Source: Dunaliella salina
Taxonomy: Eukaryota > Chlorophyta > Chlorophyceae > Chlamydomonadales > Dunaliellaceae
Reading direction: 5' to 3'
DNA: 25,979 bases
Assembly: GCA_002284615.2 (NCBI GenBank)
Contig: MU069601.1
Coordinates: forward strand, 368,801 to 394,779
Under the pieces are notes generated by a model. It ran no database searches. It was not told the origin of the DNA and saw only the letters and a list, made by a program, of their open reading frames with translations. Both the position numbers and the translations under genes were made by a program. Positions 8,820 through 17,459 of the stretch are shown piece by piece (positions within the stretch are counted from its first letter, which is position 1; each line of letters opens with the position of its first letter).

Positions 8820-9032
8820 ATGCAGATGCAGCAGCACTTTAGCAGACCCACAAAGCGTTTGGTCCAACAGGCTCTGGGGGGATGGAGGAGAGGCTTCAGT
8901 GAAGCTGCAGAGAGGGAAGCCACACCAGTGCAGCACGAGAGCAGCAATGGTACTCAACACCACACCACCAGCCTAAGCTCTAACAGGGCTGTCATCCGCA
9001 TTGAGGGAGACCAGGGGCCACAATTTCTCCAG
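8820..9032 (+). CDS. IBA57: IBA57 exon 1: targeting peptide and start of folate-binding domain
   Basis: 71 codons, phase 0 end at CAG|GTTGGC. The start is the first ATG in frame ([10 protein letters not shown]); an ATG two codons later is also possible. Residues 1-30 are rich in Arg, Gln and Ala without acids until the FSEAAE cleavage-like region. Residues 54-71 ([18 protein letters not shown]) are the family's first beta-alpha unit. Confidence 0.8.
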
Positions 9033-10711
9033 GTTGGCCTCAGCAGGAAGACCTGTTTCCAATTCAGTTACCTGTCTCTCAATGGCACACGAACGAAGAA
9101 AGGACATGACATGGCTGACCAGAAGCTGCTTCACATGCACGCCTGGTTGTCTGAAGGGCATGGTGTCCAACGATGTCCATGCCATCGGAGATCCTGGTGC
9201 GTAAAGTAACATATTGTAGGCTTCGCACCCTTGGTGCCAGTTTGGCAAAAGCGGCTCTGCTTGTGCTTTCCGAGATCTGCATCTCTTGCCAAAAAAGGCA
9301 CTAATGTCTCTGCTAATGTCTTGTTGGTGTTGAGAAGACTGTGTCTTGTAAATCTCCTGAATAGATCAGTCTGCAGCTGGCAACATGGGCAACAGTGCAA
9401 CTTAATTTGCAGGGATACCTTGCACGACATTTCGTTATGTCTTGCAAGGTATTCTGTTGTTCTTAACTTTATTTATGGCCATGTCGATGGTGCAGATCTG
9501 TGCTTGCATTTGTGTGCCTTCATCCCATGCTCTTGACTCACACTTGTTCTGATGTTGCAAGTGCTCACCTTTCCTTGGCCTGGGTGCAGGCTCATCCCCA
9601 ATCTACACAGCTATGCAGAACCCCAAAGGAAAGCTCTTACATGACCCAATTCTTTACTTGGAACGAGGTGCGTAAGGGTTCTGAAAGAGGCGTGTGAGGG
9701 TTTGTTAAGGTCCTTCGCGACCTTCAGGAAGCTGACCAGAAGAAAATTGAGGTGGTGTCATGATGCAGCTAACATTGTCTGCAAGTACACAGAAGCACAA
9801 AAGGTGTGACAGACCTGGAAGAGCAGCACTGACTGCTCAAACAGGAAAGGAGCACTTCCTGCACTGCACAACTCCTTGGGATTCAGCTGTTCACTGGCGT
9901 TGCATCACTTGTCGGCACAGTATTCCTTGCTGGCACTGCACTCCTTATTGGCACTGACTGGCATTGTGTCTTACTCTCTGACACTGCCTTGCGCACTGTG
10001 GCGACTCATATTCGTCCCCTTTGCCGCCTTGTTGCACTTCTGATTTCCTGAGCATGCCTGCAGGCGGCAGCCCACTCAGTATTCTCATGGAGGTAGATGT
10101 GAATGGGAAGCAGCACGCCCTGCAATGGCTCACCAGGTACGGCTGGGTGCTCCTCACCAGGGTTTTTGATAGACAGACATGGGTGACAAAAAGGAGTCAT
10201 CAAGCAAAACGCATGACTGCCAGGTGCAGCAGAATGTGGTTATTGCCAGAGCTGGTAGAGAATTAAAAGCATGGCCCAGAGCACATTCCTTGTGCACCTG
10301 TAGCACCGGCAACTGTTCTTGCTGCCCTAATCCTTGCCAAACCCTTCTTCCTCTATGTGCAAGCTAGGGTAAGGGTAAGGCTAGTCCACTTATAGGTCCA
10401 TAAATGATGCAATGACTCTATGCTGGTCTTGCAGGTACAAGTTGCGGCGGCCAATTAGTGTAACGGATGTGTCAGAGCAATTCTCTGTATGGGTAGCTTT
10501 TGGCCCTGGCGCTCCGAGCACACCCATTCCTGAGCCGCAAGCTGTGGGTAAGACAACACACNNNNNNNNNNNNNNNNNNNNNNNNNNNNNNNNNNNNNNN
10601 NNNNNNNNNNNNNNNNNNNNNNNNNNNNNNNNNNNNNNNNNNNNNNNNNNNNNNNNNNNNNNNNNNNNNNNNNNNNNNNNNNNNNNNNNNNNNNNNNNNN
10701 NNNNNNNNNNN

Positions 10712-10795
<84 letters not shown>

Positions 10796-13700
10796 GCGCG
10801 CGCGCACACACCAAAGAAAGCGCCTGGAGGGTGACTACCCAGAACAAAGCCTGAATTCCACTTGCTTCCCGATCAAGTTGCGATGTACTTGTCTTCTCTG
10901 ATAAGGCACTACCCCTGAGCACACGCGGTCTGCACAGAGTTTCATCAAAGTGACGATTTGAACATGTTTTATACCGTTTTGTACCGTTTGAAAAGGTCAA
11001 CTGATCCATCTTGTCCCCTGGGCTGCCATCATTTGGACAGCGCGCTACACATGCTCTCAGGCTGCCAAAACCATATCATCTTCAACATGAAAACTGAACG
11101 CCATAACATTGCAGGCAGAATGATTACAAGTGCCCTCAGCAATTGCCCTGTAGGGGCAGGCCTGGTCTACACAGACATAGGAAGCGATTTAAGCTTGCTC
11201 AACACAACCTCCAACTCCCTACACATGCCTCAAATAGAACTTTACCTGCTTACCTCTTCCCTCGTAACCTTCCAGAGAGGGATAGACTCAACTCCAGTCG
11301 GCCAGATGCTGTTTTGATCACCCCTTTTAATGCCAAACATACTTCTAACGGTGTTTCTCCTACCCATTCCCATCACGCTTTGCGCAGCTCCTCACTGAGG
11401 ACCACCAGAACTAGCCGCATGAGGCAACCCCATGAACTTCATGCAAATGAACGCCATGTGCACCTAATAGAAATCAAGTTCTGTGAAGACACAAGGCCAG
11501 AGCATCAGTTGATTGCGGCAAAGCAGCAGCATGCAGACCTTTGTAAACTTATTAACGCTAAAGCTGTTACAATTCACCCTATTCTCTTGGGTGTAGGTGG
11601 AACTATTTACTCTGAACATACCCTGAAGCAATTCAAACAACTAGGATTGGATCACCAGCGTGCCACAAAGCTTGCTCAACAACTTCATGCTTATTCTGTC
11701 CAATATGCCCACAAACTAGTCACCACACGCCGCGCTATCAAAAACAAGAATACTTCCCACAGCCAGTTTCTAGAGCCAGGTGCTTCTAGTAACCCTCCAG
11801 ATCCACATTAGCCTTCTCTTTTTCATGCCTTGTGGTGGAGGGGGCAAACAGCTCTCTTTTGAGCCAATGTGTCTCCTTTTCCTTAATTGATGTAGAGAGA
11901 GTTCCTCTGCCTACGTAGTTTTTCTTTTTCTTTCTTTTCTTGTACCACTGTTTGGCCAAAATATTTCCGTTCCTGAGCCTGCAACCTGCGTCCCGAGCAT
12001 GGGACCCCAGCCGTCATTCGGGTTCGCCCCTCATTTTGGTCCTAACAAACCAAAAGCGGAAACCAGGCCTCGACCTGAGGCTTAGGCCTTGCTAATCTCA
12101 GGTCACTCACTTGGCCAACTCTTCACAAGAGGACCTACTCTTGCCATTTGGATGCTTTGCAAGGTTACGTCTGTCTTAATAAAAACTTTGACCTACATTG
12201 TCAGCGTTCTCCAATGGCTCACTTATCCGATTTTACTGATTGTCTAGCTTTAGATAAGCCTACAACAATCCAGGGTGCCCTTCGTATTCCATCACGTGGA
12301 ATCACTTGATGGCCAAAAAGTGGAAAAAAGGGCTTCATATTCCATCATGTGCATTTCAAACATTCTTCCTCCCGCTACTGCCCACGCAAGGAACAATGGT
12401 TTCATGGAAACTCAGGTTTTGCGATTGTTGGTAAACTACCGTACTCCCACGTACTCAATCCGCACCCTTTACAGAAATAATGAGTTTTTCACGGCCGCAT
12501 CACTTCCGCACCCCAGACAGAAATTACTTTTTTCTTGTCCGCACGTTTCCGCAGTGCCAAAAGGGCCTCAGCCCACAGAATAACTTGTCTTACGCTCCTT
12601 GCGCTTGTTCACCTTGGGCTGCAGGCCTCCCTTGCTGCTGCTGCTGCTGCTGCTGGCACGCAGTTGGGCCTGACCCTTGCGTGGCCTGCCTGGCTTGCGC
12701 TTGCGCTTTGCTTCCTCTTGTGCGCGCTTCTCCCTGTCATCGCGCTGCTTCTGAATGGTTTCATCATGCTTTTGCTTCTGCTGCTTTGCCCTCTCCTCCT
12801 TGACCTTTGGATCCTCTGGCTCCTTCTTTAGGAAGCGGTGGAAGGTCAGCTGGAAGTCCCCGCGAGGGGGAGGAGGGCGCTGCTGCTGCTGCTGCTGCTG
12901 CTGCTCACCACCTTGCTCGCTTATCACGTAAAGTAATTAATTTTCATTTATCCGCGCACATCCGCAGCGCCTGAAATAATTATTTTTTCAACAGTTGCAA
13001 TTTGTCCGCAGTGCCCAAAAAAGATATTTTTGCGGAATGATATAATTTTTCTACTGTAGTATTTTTTTAGAGGGGGGTAGCTGAGGCCTAAAATCAGGTG
13101 TTTTTTGCATGCTCCTACCATAGATTCTCTGTAATGGGCAGGTTTGCAACTTGATCCCCTCCGGTAGCCTGTTTCATGAGCGACTTTCTGTAAAACTAAA
13201 TTTTGAAACCTGCCAGTTATGGAGACCATGCCTAATCAGCTGCGGCGTGAGCCCTAGTTTTCACCACTAAAACTCCATACCTGACCGCCCACTGCACCAA
13301 ATTGGGTGGTTTTATAGTGATTTGGAGTATTTGTAATAAAAGAATATCATTGCAAATGGAGTGAAAAGACCCAGTGGTTGGTGAGATTCAGGATCTGAGA
13401 GTCTTCGATTTTCATGAATTTTTGGTGATCGTGATATTTTATGGAATAAAAATGGTTGGCACGGTCAGTTTTGAGGGAAAAAGATTAGAAAGAGCATGTC
13501 TGGCAAATTGGCCTGCTGCCCCCCTCTGGGTTTTGTTCCTCCCACAGTCAACATTGGTGTCAAACACTTGCAATCTAATCATGTGTAAGGTCCAACATGC
13601 CAGTTAATATTATCATTACAGTAATCTCCGGTATTATGTACTAGTATGACTGTAATGTAATATCACTGTAATATCACTGTAATAACGGATTTTGAAACAG

Positions 13701-16700
13701 TAATATGACATGTCGCATCCTAATCATGTGTAAACCGTGAAATCAGATCATGGGTGGAGGTACAGGTGGAGTAGTGTAGGAGTAAAACACTCTTCTTCTC
13801 AAGCAGGCTCATGTTGAGTCAAAAGGGGCCGAAGTGAGTAGCAAGCCCCAGAACCATTGACAATCTGCGGTTGCTCTGCCCCATAAATATGCTTAATCAG
13901 AGATCCTTGAATTGCCTCATAAGCAGCATCATGTGATTCACTGTCTGTACAGACAGCCCCAGCTTGGTAGGCCCTCGAAGGTCAGAATTCTCAGGTCATG
14001 CCTGGTTACATCGTTTTACATGGTTTTCAAGCTGGCTGTCCTCAAGCTGGCTGGCATGGTGCTTTGCAAGTAATGCTCATTTTTCCCTTGGCAGGGTTGC
14101 CCGCCCAGTCTGTCTCCCCCTTTACAAGGAAGTCCGAAGCGCAAGATCTGGACAGCGCGCTGTACTGCAATTAGTCATGCAGGAGGGCAGCCCTTCTGAC
14201 CTTGGACTGTCTGAAACACACAGCAGTTTGTGCCCCCATGCATGCGATCCTGTGCCATGCGTGCCTGCATGCATGCAACCTTGTGCTATGTACGCATGCA
14301 ATCTTGTGCCATTCATGCATGCAGCTTTTTGCCACAAAACCGCGTTCCACCTGTACACCCAACAATGCCCCATATTTTGATTTTTTTGCACTGTAAGCCC
14401 CAGTCTGCTGGTAGTGTCATTCTGTGCTCCATTTAGACAGAGCTTGGCATCTGGAGCTGCAGGGGCTGCACATACCTCTTCCAACAGGCAATTAGCCGCG
14501 GTCTGCTTCCCATGCGTACTCCTCCCAGGTGGAGCCTGGCACGTGGACCCTCGGCTGCCAGGTCTGCTGGGGCAGCACACACTGCTCCCATCAGACCATC
14601 AGCCGTGGTCTGCCTCTATTATGTGCGTGCTCTTCACAGGTGGAGCCTGGCACCTGGACCCTCGGCTGCCAGATCTGCTGGGGCTGCACACACTGCCCCC
14701 ATCAGGCCATCAGCCATGGTGTGCTTCCCATTGTGTGCATGCTCCTCACAGGTGGAGCCTGGCACCTGGACCCTTGGCTGCCAGGTCTGCAAGGTAAGCA
14801 CACACTGCTCTCACAAGTCAGCCATGGTCTGCTTCCCATTGCGTGCGTGCTCCTCACAGGTGGAGCCTGGCACCTGGACCCTCGGCTGCCAGGTCTGCTG
14901 GGGCTGCGCACGCTCCTCCCAGCAGGCCATAAGCCAGGCAGTGGCCTGCAGGGAGCAGCACCGAGCGCAGAGGCTGCTTACCGTGCCTGGCGCTATATGC
15001 ATGGTGTACCTGAGGGAGAAGCGGAGATGCCTGCAGGTAAGTGAAGTCTGTTGTGTGCGCACAGAGGCTTACATTTGTCAGGATAATGTCAGGTGCTACA
15101 TGCATGGCAAAAAAGCAGAGGTGCCTGCAGGTAGATGTAGCCTGTTGCGTACGCATGAAGACATGCATTTGTCAGGATAATGTCGGGCGCTACATGCATG
15201 GTGTCCCTGAGGGGAAAGTGGGGATGCTTGTAGGTGGATGTAGCCTGCTGCGAATGCATGAGGGCTTACATTCGTCTGCGTAATGTCTGGCGCTGCGTGC
15301 ATGGTGCTCCTGAGGGGAAGTGGAGATGCCTGCAGGTAAGTGTAGCCTGTTGTGTGTGCATGAAGACATATAATTTTTAGCATTATGGTGCTATGTATGC
15401 TTGGTGTCTATGAGGGAGAGGGGGTGATGCCTGCATGCGGATGTAGCCTGTTGGGTATGCATGAAGACGTATAATTTTTAGCATTATGTCTGGTGTTATA
15501 TGCATGGACATTATGAGGGGGTGGTAGAGATACCTGCCAGATATGGCCACAAATGCAGCACACGCACGATCTGTGCTCACTCGCTGAATGCAAAATTGAG
15601 AGCAAAATCTGTGCTCATCAAGTGTTGAGTGCTAGTCAAGCACAAGATCTGTGGAGTGCTCGCACTGAGAATTCAGAGAAGAAGTGGTCAAGTGGAGGCC
15701 AGTGTGCAAATGGGTTGGACACCATGGAATTAGCATCTTCTAAGGGGCCTTGTGCATATTTGTGATTTGTTTGCATTTACCAACGACTTGGGAGAAGCCT
15801 GGAAACTTCACTGCTTTTGCAGTAGATGATCCATTCAAAAACCATTTTATCCATTCAAAAACCATGTGACCCATTCGAGAACCTTTGTGTTGAACAGCGC
15901 ATAGTATGTCAGCAAGCACGTGCACAAGCCCCTGAACATTTGGTGCATTCCCTTTGGAATTTTCTTAGAGCAAACGATGCTACAGGACTTCATACCAAGA
16001 CCTAAGAGAACAAATGGCCAGTGCCTCACGTTGACTTCTCGCGTGCAAATTTAAGGAATCAGGTTAGCCTCCCTGGATTGACTTTTGTACAAGGCCTGTG
16101 AACCAGCATCATTACCTTTGTTTCTCTCTGCGCTGCACCTCTGACTTCACAAAGAAACCTGAACAACTGCGTGTCTCTTCAGAAGTGAGCAAAGATGCAA
16201 ATTATCTTGCTGTCTGACCGATTCACAAGTAGCAAGTGCAACAGCTCCTTATTTTGGCCACCTATGCTCACGGCCTGCTTTCTGAATCCTTTAAATGTGC
16301 AGATAAGTCGGAGCCTCTCCTGTTCAATTTAGATGCCCTGCATGGGGTCAGCTTTTCCAAGGGCTGTTACATAGGCCAAGAGAAGAACAGCTTCACCCAT
16401 TACAGAGGCGTGATCCGCAGGCGATGCATGCCATTTAAAGTTTTGATAGAGGAGACAGGTGAGTCCGCGCGTCATTTTGTAGGTGCACGTCACCTATACC
16501 AAATTGCTGGCTTGGGAAATCCCCTTGCCTGCAGCAGTGATAGGACCTGTCAGCTGTCTTGTCCATGTGCCGACTTCCGCCCTACCTTGCAAGCAGCCGT
16601 TTTGAGTGCCAACTTCTGCACAACCATGACTTGACCTTGAATAAGCAGCTCTTCCAAGTGCCAACTACTGCCCAGCCATGTGCAAGTCTTGCAAGCATCC

Positions 16701-17293
16701 GGTTTGAGTGCCAACTACTGCCCAGCCACGTGCAAGTCTTGCAAGCATCTGGTTTGATTGAAACTTCTGCCCACAAACGTCAAAGTCTTGCAAGCAGCTG
16801 TTCTAAGTGACAACTTCTGCTCAGCCATGTCAAATCCTTGCAAGCAGATGGTTTAAGTGCCAACTACTTGCTAGCCGTGTCCAAGCTTTGCGGGCATCCA
16901 TTCAGTGTGCCATCTCCTGCCCAGCGGCATCCAAGCCTCGCAACCAGCTGTTCTAAGTCATATGCAGCCTTGACACAGCTTGGCAGGATTTAGAGCAAAC
17001 CCTGGCTTGATGCACTGCATGCTGCATTGCCCAACAACGTAGGTATACCCAGGGCCGACGAGGACGTCGTTGTGGAGGGCTCAGGGGAACGAGTAGGGAC
17101 CATCAGGGGGACTGCAGTAGGTGGCTTTGGGCTGGTGAGCATCAAGCTCAAACCTGCACTGCAAGCTGAAGTAGGAGAGAGGGCGCTGGTGTGTAAGGAC
17201 TCAGGGGCCAGGATACAAACATATAGGCCGCAATGGTGGCCGCCAGAGTGGGGGCGAGAGGAGGAAGAGGGTGCAGCTCCTGCTTCTTCATAG
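8820..17293 (+). CDS. IBA57: IBA57, mitochondrial iron-sulfur cluster assembly factor (YgfZ/GcvT-like), 8 exons
   Basis: IBA57 acts with ISCA1/ISCA2 in the mitochondrial matrix to build [4Fe-4S] clusters. Joining 8820-9032, 9157-9196, 9590-9667, 10064-10136, 10435-10547, 14860-15036, 16303-16458 and 17043-17293 gives 1101 nt, an uninterrupted 366-residue protein, close to the usual size (about 350). Every intron is GT-AG and every phase fits. Domain order is canonical: Arg-rich targeting peptide, NRAVIRIEG...[63 protein letters not shown], the signature SKGCYIGQE with HYRGVIRRR, and a C-terminal beta domain ending RPQWWPPEW. Introns 1-4 are short (124, 393, 396, 298 bp), whereas introns 5 (4312 bp), 6 (1266) and 7 (584) are swollen by transposons and tandem repeats. 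The gene looks intact. Confidence 0.9.
9157..9196 (+). CDS. IBA57: IBA57 exon 2 (40 nt)
   Basis: A tiny exon encoding [13 protein letters not shown], the family's FLQG-x-x-TNDV segment. The acceptor is TCTGAAG|GGC and the donor CTG|GTGCGT. I place it because its protein motif joins exon 1 exactly and its phase matches both neighbours. Confidence 0.75.
9590..9667 (+). CDS. IBA57: IBA57 exon 3
   Basis: Encodes [18 protein letters not shown] and PILYLER, matching the family's N-x-x-G-x-x-L-x-D-x-I-L-Y strand. Acceptor GGTGCAG|GC, donor CGAG|GTGCGT. Confidence 0.85.
10064..10136 (+). CDS. IBA57: IBA57 exon 4
   Basis: Encodes [20 protein letters not shown] then LT. Acceptor CCTGCAG|GC, donor ACCAG|GTACGG. 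The split Arg codon at its end joins exon 5 to give the family's R-Y-x-L-R. Confidence 0.85.
10435..10547 (+). CDS. IBA57: IBA57 exon 5
   Basis: Encodes [20 protein letters not shown] then a Pro-rich linker ending EPQAV. Acceptor TCTTGCAG|G, donor GTGG|GTAAGA. The assembly gap begins only 14 bp after the donor. Confidence 0.9.
10562..10711. other. Assembly gap (150 N)
   Basis: A run of unknown bases immediately before a long AC tract, probably an unresolved microsatellite. True length unknown. It lies within IBA57 intron 5. Confidence 0.98.
10712..10811. repeat. (AC)n(CG)n microsatellite
   Basis: AC repeats to 10780, then CG repeats to about 10804, then ACACAC. It is the reverse complement arrangement of the tract at 1-30. 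Located in IBA57 intron 5. Confidence 0.97.
10945..12200 (+). mobile_element. Copy B of the RNase H/PD-(D/E)xK element, 5'-truncated, in IBA57 intron 5
   Basis: The sequence begins inside the CCHC knuckle region ([18 protein letters not shown]). A frameshift follows near 11240, then an open C-terminal part to a TAG at about 11809 contains [35 protein letters not shown] and the terminal SSNPPDPH. This is colinear with copy D (24.6-25.4 kb). The 3' tail includes TTGATGTAGAGAGAGTTCCTCTGCC (11887-11911, written in full for identification of the shared tail with copy C) and ends near an AATAAAA at 12178-12184. Same orientation as IBA57, so it would be transcribed within its pre-mRNA. Confidence 0.8.
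12437..13058. mobile_element. TA-flanked transposon T3-like (622 bp) carrying a captured coding segment
   Basis: The left end is TACCGTA, 11 bases, then TCAATCCGCA. The right end, read inward, is TACAGTA, 11 bases, then TCATTCCGCA. The identical spacing argues for true inverted termini although the 11-base stretch has diverged. TA stands at both outer edges. The outer parts are AT-rich and the middle (about 12590-12925) is GC-rich and coding-like. Related ends occur at 185, 3966 and 4237. Confidence 0.6.
12568..12927 (-). CDS. Captured exon-like frame: polyQ, charged coiled coil and AT-hook
   Basis: A 119-residue minus-strand frame inside the T3-like element. In order: eight Gln, [20 protein letters not shown], a long Lys/Glu/Gln-rich helix (about residues 40-75), an AT-hook core [10 protein letters not shown] (about 76-85), a Ser run, and a basic end [11 protein letters not shown]-hooks bind the minor groove of AT-rich DNA, so the source gene was probably nuclear. 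The GC-rich codon usage contrasts with the AT-rich transposon ends. No start or splice site is certain, so it is more likely a transduplicated host exon than an independent gene. Confidence 0.45.
   Translation of the reverse strand: MISEQGGEQQQQQQQQRPPPPRGDFQLTFHRFLKKEPEDPKVKEERAKQQKQKHDETIQKQRDDREKRAQEEAKRKRKPGRPRKGQAQLRASSSSSSSKGGLQPKVNKRKERKTSYSVG
13231..13550 (+). repeat. Dispersed repeat X, short copy
   Basis: Colinear with 19651-20165. Shared blocks include GCGGCGTGA-CCCTAGTTTTCACCAC, AAACTCCATA, ATTGCA-AAATGGAGTGAAAAG, GTGATATT-ATGGTTGG-AC-GTCAG and GCAA-TTGG. This copy lacks about 170 bp present in the other. No coding potential or clear termini. Confidence 0.75.
13586..13722. mobile_element. 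MITE of the T1 family (137 bp) with 8-bp target duplication
   Basis: Left end TAAGGTCCAACATG; right end read inward TAGGATGCGACATG (10 of 14 identical). ATCATGTG flanks both sides (13578-13585 and 13723-13730). The right end, read inward, continues TCATATTACTGTTT and then repeated AATATTAC-type motifs, closely matching the left arm of T1 at 2451. It is a deleted derivative of the same family. Confidence 0.8.
13731..14224. other. Part of IBA57 intron 5 without recognised features
   Basis: No repeat family or coding segment recognised. Overlapping short frames only. Confidence 0.4.
14225..14330. repeat. Short imperfect repeats rich in CATGCATGC
   Basis: About four imperfect units of 25-30 bp of the form CATGCAA-CTTGTGCCAT with palindromic GCATGC cores, inside IBA57 intron 5. 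Confidence 0.7.
14443..14859 (+). repeat. Tandem copies of IBA57 exon 6 acceptor and 5' part
   Basis: Exon-like starts (GTGGAGCCTGGCAC) occur at 14529, 14640 and 14752, spaced 111, 112 and 108 bp from one another and from the working exon at 14860. Each is preceded by a CAG acceptor and encodes GAW-x-x-DPRLP in the exon's frame or near it. A more degenerate unit lies at about 14443. The third copy also contains a good donor-like GCAAG|GTAAGC near 14793. Confidence 0.9.
14860..15036 (+). CDS. IBA57: IBA57 exon 6, with both edges multiplied in the flanking introns
   Basis: Encodes [20 protein letters not shown], a variable linker, then [20 protein letters not shown]. Only this copy carries the full coding path from acceptor (CACAG|GTGGAG) to donor (TGCAG|GTAAGT). 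Three partial copies of its 5' part lie upstream and five of its 3' part downstream, so alternative acceptors and donors exist in sequence. Confidence 0.85.
15037..15545 (+). repeat. Tandem copies of IBA57 exon 6 3' part and donor
   Basis: The exon segment starting GCTATATGCATGG at 14992 recurs near 15095, 15189, 15292, 15390 and 15495 (about 100-bp period), each followed by a version of GCCTGCAG|GT. The copy ending near 15335 keeps a perfect GTAAGT donor while the later ones have lost it. Divergence increases away from the exon. Confidence 0.9.
15546..16302. other. Remainder of IBA57 intron 6
   Basis: Mostly featureless. A short array of three units of about 20 bp, CCATTCAAAAACCAT and variants, occupies 15829-15885. 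No coding segment supported. Confidence 0.5.
16303..16458 (+). CDS. IBA57: IBA57 exon 7 with the KGCYIGQE signature
   Basis: Encodes [19 protein letters not shown] followed by [10 protein letters not shown] and [18 protein letters not shown], with its Cys, is the hallmark of the YgfZ/IBA57 family. Acceptor ATGTGCAG|AT, donor ACAG|GTGAGT. Confidence 0.95.
16570..16955. repeat. Tandem array in IBA57 intron 7, about 55-60 bp unit
   Basis: About seven imperfect units of the form GAGTGCCAACT-CTGCCCAGCCA, GTGCAAGTCTTGCAAGCA. The array occupies most of the 584-bp intron. Units in the middle (16660-16790) are best conserved. Confidence 0.9.
17043..17293 (+). CDS. IBA57: IBA57 exon 8, C-terminal beta domain and stop
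   Basis: Encodes [28 protein letters not shown] and [18 protein letters not shown], then a TAG stop at 17291-17293. The WW-P ending is typical of the family and the acidic tail is an extra. The acceptor AACGTAG|GT is the only nearby AG that preserves phase, though its pyrimidine tract is weak. Confidence 0.8.
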
Positions 17294-17459
17294 AGCTGCG
17301 AAACAGTTTTTTTGCTCGATTTAGAATTTCAGCTGTTTTGTAGTTCTTACGCCATTCACTTGGTTGCCTGATCTTGTTGACGTTACTTGTTAAGAAGCTG
17401 GCTAACTCTTCAAGGAATGCAATGACTGTACATCATGCACAAAGTGACCCGAAAAGAAA
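17294..17459. other. IBA57 3' flank
   Basis: Immediately follows the IBA57 stop and must contain its 3' untranslated region. I cannot fix a polyadenylation site. The tail of the inverted element copy C approaches from the right, so the gene ends are tail to tail. Confidence 0.4.

Noticed and set aside
8973..9248. Minus-strand frame of 91 codons with protein-like composition, first thought to be an upstream exon of the oligopeptidase-like gene
   Set aside because: It lies antisense to IBA57 exons 1-2, whose plus-strand motifs and phases are far better supported. It is a shadow frame.
10064..10136. MEVDVNGK segment first read as an XRN-type exoribonuclease fragment
   Set aside because: It joins in phase to the following exon YKLRRPISV and fits the IBA57 pattern in order and spacing, with no other XRN motif nearby.
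10390..11009. Open frames across the N gap and AC/CG tract
   Set aside because: Created by unknown bases and dinucleotide repeats (Cys-Val, Thr-His, Ala-Arg runs).
10945..12200. Copy B considered as part of IBA57 or as an intronic nested gene
   Set aside because: It is frameshifted, 5'-truncated and colinear with four other dispersed copies, so it is a dead mobile-element fragment.
14225..14330. Regular GCATGC-containing repeats considered as a CRISPR-like array
   Set aside because: Units are imperfect, too short and without distinct spacers, and the window is eukaryotic.
14512..15180. Long plus-strand open frames with repeated TWTLGCQVC segments, like a Cys-rich repeat protein
   Set aside because: These are out-of-frame readings of the exon 6-derived tandem array. 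The IBA57 frame is the one continuous with neighbouring exons.
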